Assembly (NCBI GenBank): GCA_002946415.1
Contig: NJPS01000051.1
Span: forward strand, 732,001-796,000
DNA: 64,000 nt
DNA from: Rutstroemia sp. NJR-2017a BVV2
Taxonomy: Eukaryota > Ascomycota > Leotiomycetes > Helotiales > Rutstroemiaceae
Direction: 5' to 3'
The notes under the pieces are model-generated. The model worked only from the letters and a program-made list of their open reading frames with translations. It did not search any database and had not been told where the DNA came from. Within the stretch, counting starts at the first letter, position 1, and each line of letters opens with the position of its first letter. Made by a program: the position numbers and the translations under genes. Of this stretch, positions 58,201 through 64,000 are shown piece by piece.

Positions 58201-61200
58201 AGAATAGTAGTGGTTTTGTGGGTCTGAGACTGGAAGGAAGCGGGTTTGATGATCTTAGTAAGATTCCGGTCAATCGTGAAGGAGAGACCCTTTATAGTCT
58301 TCGACCACGCAAGGATACAATTCTGCACCGTTTGCTGGTTGAGGTTACGCTCGGTGAAGACAATGTTAAGTACATCACGTTCAGATCGCCATTGCTTGTC
58401 GAGAATAAGACGCAGATTCCTGTGGAGCTGGGAGTCTTCGATGCGCAAGAAGGCCATCTGCTCAAGATTGAGAAGATCGCGCCTGGAGAGAGTCGTCCGG
58501 CTCCTGTTGGTGCGGCTTACATGAAATCGTTGCTTGTTCGACCTGATCAAGGGTTTGGATATGCTTGGTCCACCGAAACACTGTTCTGGAGAGATCTGCT
58601 CAAGAAGCCTACTAGGACTTTGACTTGCAAGGGCGAGAGTGGTGATAAGACGCCACCTTTCTACTTCCAGATGAACGCTACTTTTGATAAAACTACTCCT
58701 ATCACGAGGTAAGTTATTTCAACTCGGTTTTTATTATTGGAGAGTCTGCTAACATTGTGAAGCATCTATCCGTACATGCGAATTCGTCTTTCTGCTCCTA
58801 TCGAGCTCGAGAATCTGTTGCCCTATGATTTCAAATACCGCATCTACGACAAAAACACGAAGAAAGACTGGACCAACTTCCTTCGCAAAGGTGGACTCAG
58901 TCCGGTGCATGTGGTTGAACTCTCCCATCTCCTGCTTATGAGCATTGACATGCAAGACACGGTGTTCAAGGCTAGCGAGTTCGCTATCATTAATTCGAAC
59001 AACCAAGAAGATTTCCGCAAAGAGTCTATGCTGGTTTGCAAGGATCGTGAAGGTCTTTCGCTGAATCTCAGATTGCATTACTTCAAGATACCAGATAGTG
59101 GTGGGGCGTTCCGAGTTACGGTTTACAGTCCTTATGTCATTTTGAATAAGACTGGGTTGGAGATCAACATCAAAGCGAAATCGCTACTTCAGCAAGCAAA
59201 GACTGCCGCGGGACAAGGCTTCCGTACGGACTCTGCTGATACAGAGAGACGAAAAGCTTTGCCGTACATGTTCGCGTATGGTGCGGATGATCAACGAAAT
59301 CGGGCGCTTCTAAAGGTTGGAGACTCGAACTGGAGTAAACCTCAAAGTCTAGATGCAATTGGTAGTAATGTGGATGTTGTTTTACCGTCAGCCAAGAACA
59401 ATACTGAGATTCATATCGGTATCAATATCGAATCTGGAGAAGGCAAATACAAGCTGACGAAGATTGTTACTCTTGCTCCGCGATTCATACTCAAGAACCA
59501 GATGACGGAAGAGATCAACGTGCGAGAACCTGGATCATCGGAACTCTGGACCTTGAAGCCGGGTGCGTTGGAGCCTCTTCACTTTTTGCAGAAGACTCCG
59601 GTCAAGCAGCTTACATTGTGCTTCCCGGGTCTCAACAATCATTGGTCGTCTCCTTTTACGATCTCGAATCTGGGAACTACGCATGTGAAACTTGCCAAGG
59701 CTGGTCAACGACAAAAGCTCATCAGAGTGGAGATTCTCATGGAGAACGCAACTATTTTCTTGCATATTAGCATGGAGACCAAGAACTGGCCTTTCTCGAT
59801 GCGCAATGAGAGTGATACGGAGTTTATGTTCTTCCAGGCCAATCCAAATCTTGATGACGAGGACACCGAAGATCGCTCGGGATGGCGTCCAATTCGTTAC
59901 CGCTTGCCTCCTCGAAGTATCATGCCTTATGCATGGGATTATCCTGCCGCTAAACATAAGGAGTTGATCATTAATGCCAATGGAAGGGAACGTCATATTA
60001 AGCTTGCTGAGATTGGTAATCTTATTCCAATGAAAATTGGAGGCGATGATGGGAATCCGAAAAATCAGAAGATCATCGATCTTAATGTGGCTGCAGATGG
60101 ACCAACACAGACACTCATTCTATCTAATTACAGGGCTTCAAAGAGTTTGTACAAGCAAAAGTCAAGAACGAATTCGTCTGTTAGTGTGGGAGGCTTCGAG
60201 GTCAAGAGCCAAGATACTGCGGTCACCTTCAAAGCACAGCTCAAACTCGCAGGTATTGGTATCTCGCTGATCAATACTCAGTTGAAGGAACTTGCATACA
60301 TTACGTTCAGGGACATCGCTTTCAAGTACACCGAATCTCCGCTGTACCAGACAGTTTCTGCCTCGATCAAATGGGTACAAATTGATAATCAACTTTATGG
60401 CGGAATCTTCCCCATGATCTTGTATCCGAGTGTTGTGCAGAAGAACACGAGGGAGACAGAAGCTCATCCATCTTTCCACGCTATGGTCACTCGAGTGAAG
60501 GATGACTCTTACGGTGTTCTTTATATCAAATACGCGACAATCTTGCTGCAGCAAATGACGCTTGAAATCGACGAGGATTTCGTGTGGGCCCTTTTGGAAT
60601 TCTCAAAAGTACCTGGAGCTGCTTGGTCTGAGACACATGAAGGTGTTCTCTGCGACGAAAGCCTGGATATTCCGGAGCCTAAGCAAGAACAATCGGGGCA
60701 GGATATCTATTTTGAACTTCTCAACATCCAGCCCATGCAACTTGATTTGTCGTTTGTTCGTACCGACAGAGTCAATGTTGAGGACAAGACTTCTTCGAAG
60801 AATCCATTGATGTTTTTCTTGAACGTTCTTACGATGGCTATCGGTAACATCAATGATGCTCCCGTTCGTCTCAACGCGCTGATGCTGGAGAATGCAAGAG
60901 TTTCTGCCGCTGTTCTCATGCTGAATATTTCCAACCATTACTCACAAGAGGCACTTTACCAAGTTCACAAGATTCTGGGTTCGGCAGATTTCCTTGGCAA
61001 CCCTGTCGGTTTGTTCACCAACATCAGTTCTGGTGTGGCAGATATCTTCTATGAGCCTTACCAAGGTTTCATCATGAATGATCCTGAACAGCTGGGTATT
61101 GGTATTGCAAAGGGTGCCACCAGTTTCGTCAAGAAATCCGTCTTTGGTGTCTCAGATAGTTTCTCGAAATGGACAGGCAGTATCGCGAAAGGTCTTGCCG

Positions 61201-61916
61201 AAGCTACGATGGACAAACAGTTCCAAGATCGTCGCCGCATGACCAGATCACGAAATCGGCCAAAGCACGCTCTCTACGGTGTCACAGCAGGCGCTAATTC
61301 CTTCGTCACAAGTATCGCTAGTGGTGTAGGCGGCTTGGCACGCAAACCGCTCGAGGGTGCAGAACAAGAAGGCGTCGCTGGGTTCTTCAAAGGTGTCGGA
61401 AAAGGTGTTCTTGGCTTCGCTACCAAACCCGCCATCGGCGTCTTCGATCTCGCCTCCAACGTCAGCGAAGGCATCCGCAACACCACCACCGTCTTCGACG
61501 ACAACGGCCTCGACCGTGTCCGTCTCACGCGCTTCATCGGTCAAGACGGCATCGTGCGGCCGTACTCTCAGCGCGAAGCGCTCGGTCAGTTCTGGCTCAA
61601 ACAGCTGGATAATGGGAAATACTTCAACGAGCAGTATATTGCGCATCTGGAACTGCCCCGCGAGGATGTGGTGGTTATGTTGACGTATTCGAGAATCATG
61701 CTGATTAAGAGTAAGAAGTTGACCAGTGAGTGGGATGTCCCGTTGAAGGATATTCAGACGATTAGTAAGGAGAGGACGGGGCTGAGTCTGACGTTGAGGG
61801 GGGGCACGAATGGCCCGTTTGTGCCGGTGGCGGAGGAGAGCTCGAGGAACTTTTTGTATAGGAATATTGGGGTCGCAGTGGGGGAGTTTAATAAGAAGTA
61901 TAAGGCTACGGAGTAG
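52230..61916 (+). CDS. VPS13: Vps13 bridge-type lipid-transfer protein
   Basis: Two exons, 52230-58708 and 58763-61916, give 3210 residues (yeast Vps13 has about 3144). The single 54-bp intron (GTAAGT donor, GCTAAC branch, GTGAAG acceptor) rejoins ITR/S and IYPYMRIRL in frame. Vps13 is a rod with a hydrophobic groove that moves bulk phospholipid between membranes at contact sites (ER, mitochondria, vacuole, prospore membrane). Seen in order: the N-terminal chorein domain (MLEGLVASLLNRFLGMYIRN), repeated beta-groove segments, acidic linkers (DESSDDDDDEDEF near 890, EEEEEE near 1085, EPEDDDETESE near 1590) and the VAB/SHR-binding region (YRIRNYTGFDVHVW near 1940, through the intron). The C terminus has the amphipathic DH-like part (GATSFVKKSVFGVSDSFSKW near 2935; KPAIGVFDLASNVSEGIRN) and a PH-like end. 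All parts are present, so the protein should be functional. The start is strongly supported by the chorein motif. Confidence 0.97.
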
Positions 61917-63377
61917 ATTGGAAGGGGAAGAAAGGGGGGGGGGAGGGAGTTATGAGAGGGAGAGCGGGGAAGATGAAAATGATTGGGTGGATGGGTCTGA
62001 GCATATGAAAACGGCCTGGCTGGGTTGTTGGGTTGGCATGAAAATGGATGGGCGGAAGGGAATGGGGAGTTGGTATGAGCATAGTTAGGAAGTGGGGACG
62101 GAATACACACAGATACACGGGATTACACAAAAATCGTCGGGGTAGGGGAGGTTTATTATGAAATATCAAAATTCTACTATGTTTTACTTAATATGTTGGT
62201 TTGGGTCTTTGATTACTTTTTCCCGGTGTGCTGTGGTGTGGTAAGTTTGGTTGTGACACTATAAAGTTCAATGTAGTGAGGGGCTACGCGCGAGGAGGTG
62301 ATTATAGGGAACGGCGTGCAGTTAGTTGGCTGCTCTTTCGGGTTTTATACACTCGACTACTTGGGAAACACCAGCTTCCACTTCGTTTTCTTCTTCTTGT
62401 AATTGTTGTTGTTGGTGTGGTGGTGGTGATGGTGGTGGTGTTCTGCTCTTGGATTAACGGCTTTCTCGAGCTACTGGCTTCTCTCAAATCGGACTTTTCT
62501 TTTAACTTTTTTATGTCGATACATGCATGTTATGAAACGAGTGATAGTGTAGGTAACTTTCATAGATCGCGCTCCGGACTGTCTGTTTATACTGGGCTGT
62601 TTCTACTTGCAATTTCAATACTGTGGCTGAGCCATAGGGAAGAAAGCATTGGGATCGGGGCGGGGTGGGGGAGGGGTAAGATTTGTGGTTTGTGGTCACG
62701 GTTGCCGTACCTTGATCAGACTTGCTTTGGTGTCGGGGATGCGACTACGTTCCATATTGATACTTTAGTACAGCGGGCTGGCATACGATATCAAGACATT
62801 CGTCTTATTGAGTCCGCGTTGCGGTCTGAGAGCGACCGTGAAGTATGCGGTGGACTGTGTACTATTTATCGTTTGCTGTCTGTCCGTGGCTGAGTTTCTT
62901 TGTCTGTCCCAGCTGAGTTGTCTTTCGCGGACTCTCCGATGCCGACTTGTCGTGTCTGAAGATTGTGCTTTGGGGTTGAGGTCGTTGAGGGGCGAGACCG
63001 CGGCTGATGGTTGGGCTTCACTTTACGCATATTTGCTGGCCGACACCATCGATTTGCGTGTAGTTTGCGCGCGCCTAAGAATTGGAGTATGAAACTGATT
63101 TATGAGGTTCGTGACCTCTGAGATGTACTGCTGTTGTGCAATTTTTTGGCGGTTGGAAGAATATCGTGCGGTGAGTGTGTGGTCATGCAAACATACGACT
63201 GTGGATAAAACTACGGGTTCGCGCGACTTTTATGTTTGTAATACGAAAAGACTTCAGACCTCTCATCTAGAGAATCTTGTTTAGAAAAACATAATACGAC
63301 GAGCAGTATAGACAGTGTGTGCCTTTCTCTCAAGTTATACTTAATTTGCTGGAGCCTGGGCAAGTCTCAAGGAAATC
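61917..63377. other. intergenic region downstream of VPS13
   Basis: 1.46 kb. The VPS13 3' flank begins with a G-rich run (61934-61948). A 221-codon open frame at 62228-62893 begins with a non-ATG codon, includes a Val-only stretch from a GTT/GTG microsatellite (62400-62440), and does not look like protein. The promoter of the next gene lies at the right end. Confidence 0.55.
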
Positions 63378-63953
63378 ATGCATTTTCGTAAGGAACGGCA
63401 TGGTTATGAACATTTATCTGACAAGCATGATGTTGACACGCATGATGCTCCCACCCATCGTTCCTGGAGATCTCTAGTTTCTGATGGCTTGCCTAACAGC
63501 GCTAGTGAGAAATCTACCGCTTCTTCTCACAAGTCTAGACCTCGGTCGAGGCATCGAGGCCCCGCGGAGGACTCCGTCAGGAAGGATCGCTCAAGATCTT
63601 CGAAGCGTCATGGCTCGAAGATGGACTGTGGTCTAACGTTTGATGATCCTGACATTGATCGGAGAAGTGTCAAGGCTTCTAGCCGGAGCAGCAGTGCAGA
63701 TAGCAACGACGGTAGGATGGTGGAAGTCTACTACCCAGCCACCGGAGAGATTAAACCTTATGACAGCGAAGAAGACAGAAAAAAAGGCCAAAGTAAACGC
63801 CGAAGTAAACGCCGTCCCAATTCGACTCGTGAGGCTTCTTCAACTTTCCCTAATACTTGGGGTCACTCCCCTACGGCCGGGAAGAGCGATTTGGAAAGCA
63901 GTGGAAAACCTCCAGTTGAGGTATATTCACCACTCAGTCCAAGAAAATTTTAG
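63378..63953 (+). CDS. Ser/Arg-rich protein of unknown function, possibly continuing past the window
   Basis: Open frame of 191 residues starting MHFRKERHGYEHLSDKHDVD in an ATCATGC context. The product is rich in Ser, Arg, Lys and His (RSRHRGPAEDSVRKDRSRSS), predicted disordered and nuclear. It contains the island GRMVEVYYPATGEIKPYDSE (about residues 112-131) and a KRRSKRRPNS basic block. As read it ends VEVYSPLSPRKF and stop at 63953. Alternatively a 53-bp intron (donor GTATAT at 63921, acceptor AACAG ending 63973) replaces this tail with EEDDGNYLFA, still open at the window edge; that version reads more like a domain continuing to the right. No family recognised. Which end is right cannot be settled from this window. 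Confidence 0.65.
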   Translation: MHFRKERHGYEHLSDKHDVDTHDAPTHRSWRSLVSDGLPNSASEKSTASSHKSRPRSRHRGPAEDSVRKDRSRSSKRHGSKMDCGLTFDDPDIDRRSVKASSRSSSADSNDGRMVEVYYPATGEIKPYDSEEDRKKGQSKRRSKRRPNSTREASSTFPNTWGHSPTAGKSDLESSGKPPVEVYSPLSPRKF

Positions 63954-64000
63954 AAATGAGCATTCCAAAACAGGAAGACGATGGCAACTACTTATTTGCA

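Noticed and set aside
62228..62893. 221-codon open frame downstream of VPS13
   Set aside because: Non-ATG start, a poly-Val run from a GTT/GTG microsatellite, and no domain resemblance. A GTAAGT near 62241 does not lead to a coherent model.

Overview
The window is nuclear DNA from a filamentous ascomycete (Pezizomycotina). A leotiomycete of the Botrytis/Sclerotinia type is my best guess, made from gene content and not from any alignment. The evidence is spliceosomal introns of 46-101 bp with GT..AG ends and CTAAC/CTGAC-like branch points, long untranslated and intergenic tracts rich in simple repeats, and a gene set typical of that group. I recognised no transposon, tRNA, rRNA or CRISPR array.

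Layout. Positions 1-1400 hold the 3' end of a Stu2/XMAP215 microtubule polymerase gene. From 1.4 to 21.4 kb lies a gene-poor tract of about 20 kb. By hand-splicing I found in it one convincing micro-gene of three exons (10213-10526, minus; a 48-residue cysteine-rich protein) and one weaker two-exon candidate (18347-18707, minus). A lone AsaB/CmcJ-type oxygenase gene (21387-22316, minus) closes this tract. Next comes a 1480-residue AT-hook protein (24299-28741, plus). It is followed by a housekeeping block: proteasome lid subunit Rpn6 (minus) and ribosome-biogenesis WD40 protein Sof1 (plus) back to back on a 244-bp shared promoter, a GNAT acetyltransferase (plus), chaperonin subunit CCT3 (plus), and a PRKRIP1/DUF1168 nuclear protein (minus) convergent with CCT3. 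After that come a long phosphoglycerate-mutase-like phosphatase (plus) and a predicted pseudokinase (minus). A second gene-poor stretch (42.7-50 kb) holds only a 125-residue protein of unknown function and ORF relics. The right arm has a TMEM69/DUF3429 mitochondrial membrane protein (minus) divergent from the 3210-residue lipid-transfer protein Vps13 (52230-61916). At the right edge is a Ser/Arg-rich protein gene that may run out of the window.

The genes do not form a pathway or cluster. They are mostly single-copy cell-biology genes (microtubules, proteasome, chaperonin, ribosome assembly, membrane contact sites) set among long non-coding spacers. Exon joins were worked out by eye from splice signals and reading-frame continuity, and every multi-exon model adds up to a whole number of codons. 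I did not find a clearly new biological system. The most interesting items are the cysteine-rich micro-gene, the three-fold DSFS..AATP motif in the AT-hook protein, the kinase that lacks its catalytic residues, and the Cys/His cluster grafted onto a phosphoglycerate-mutase-type enzyme.
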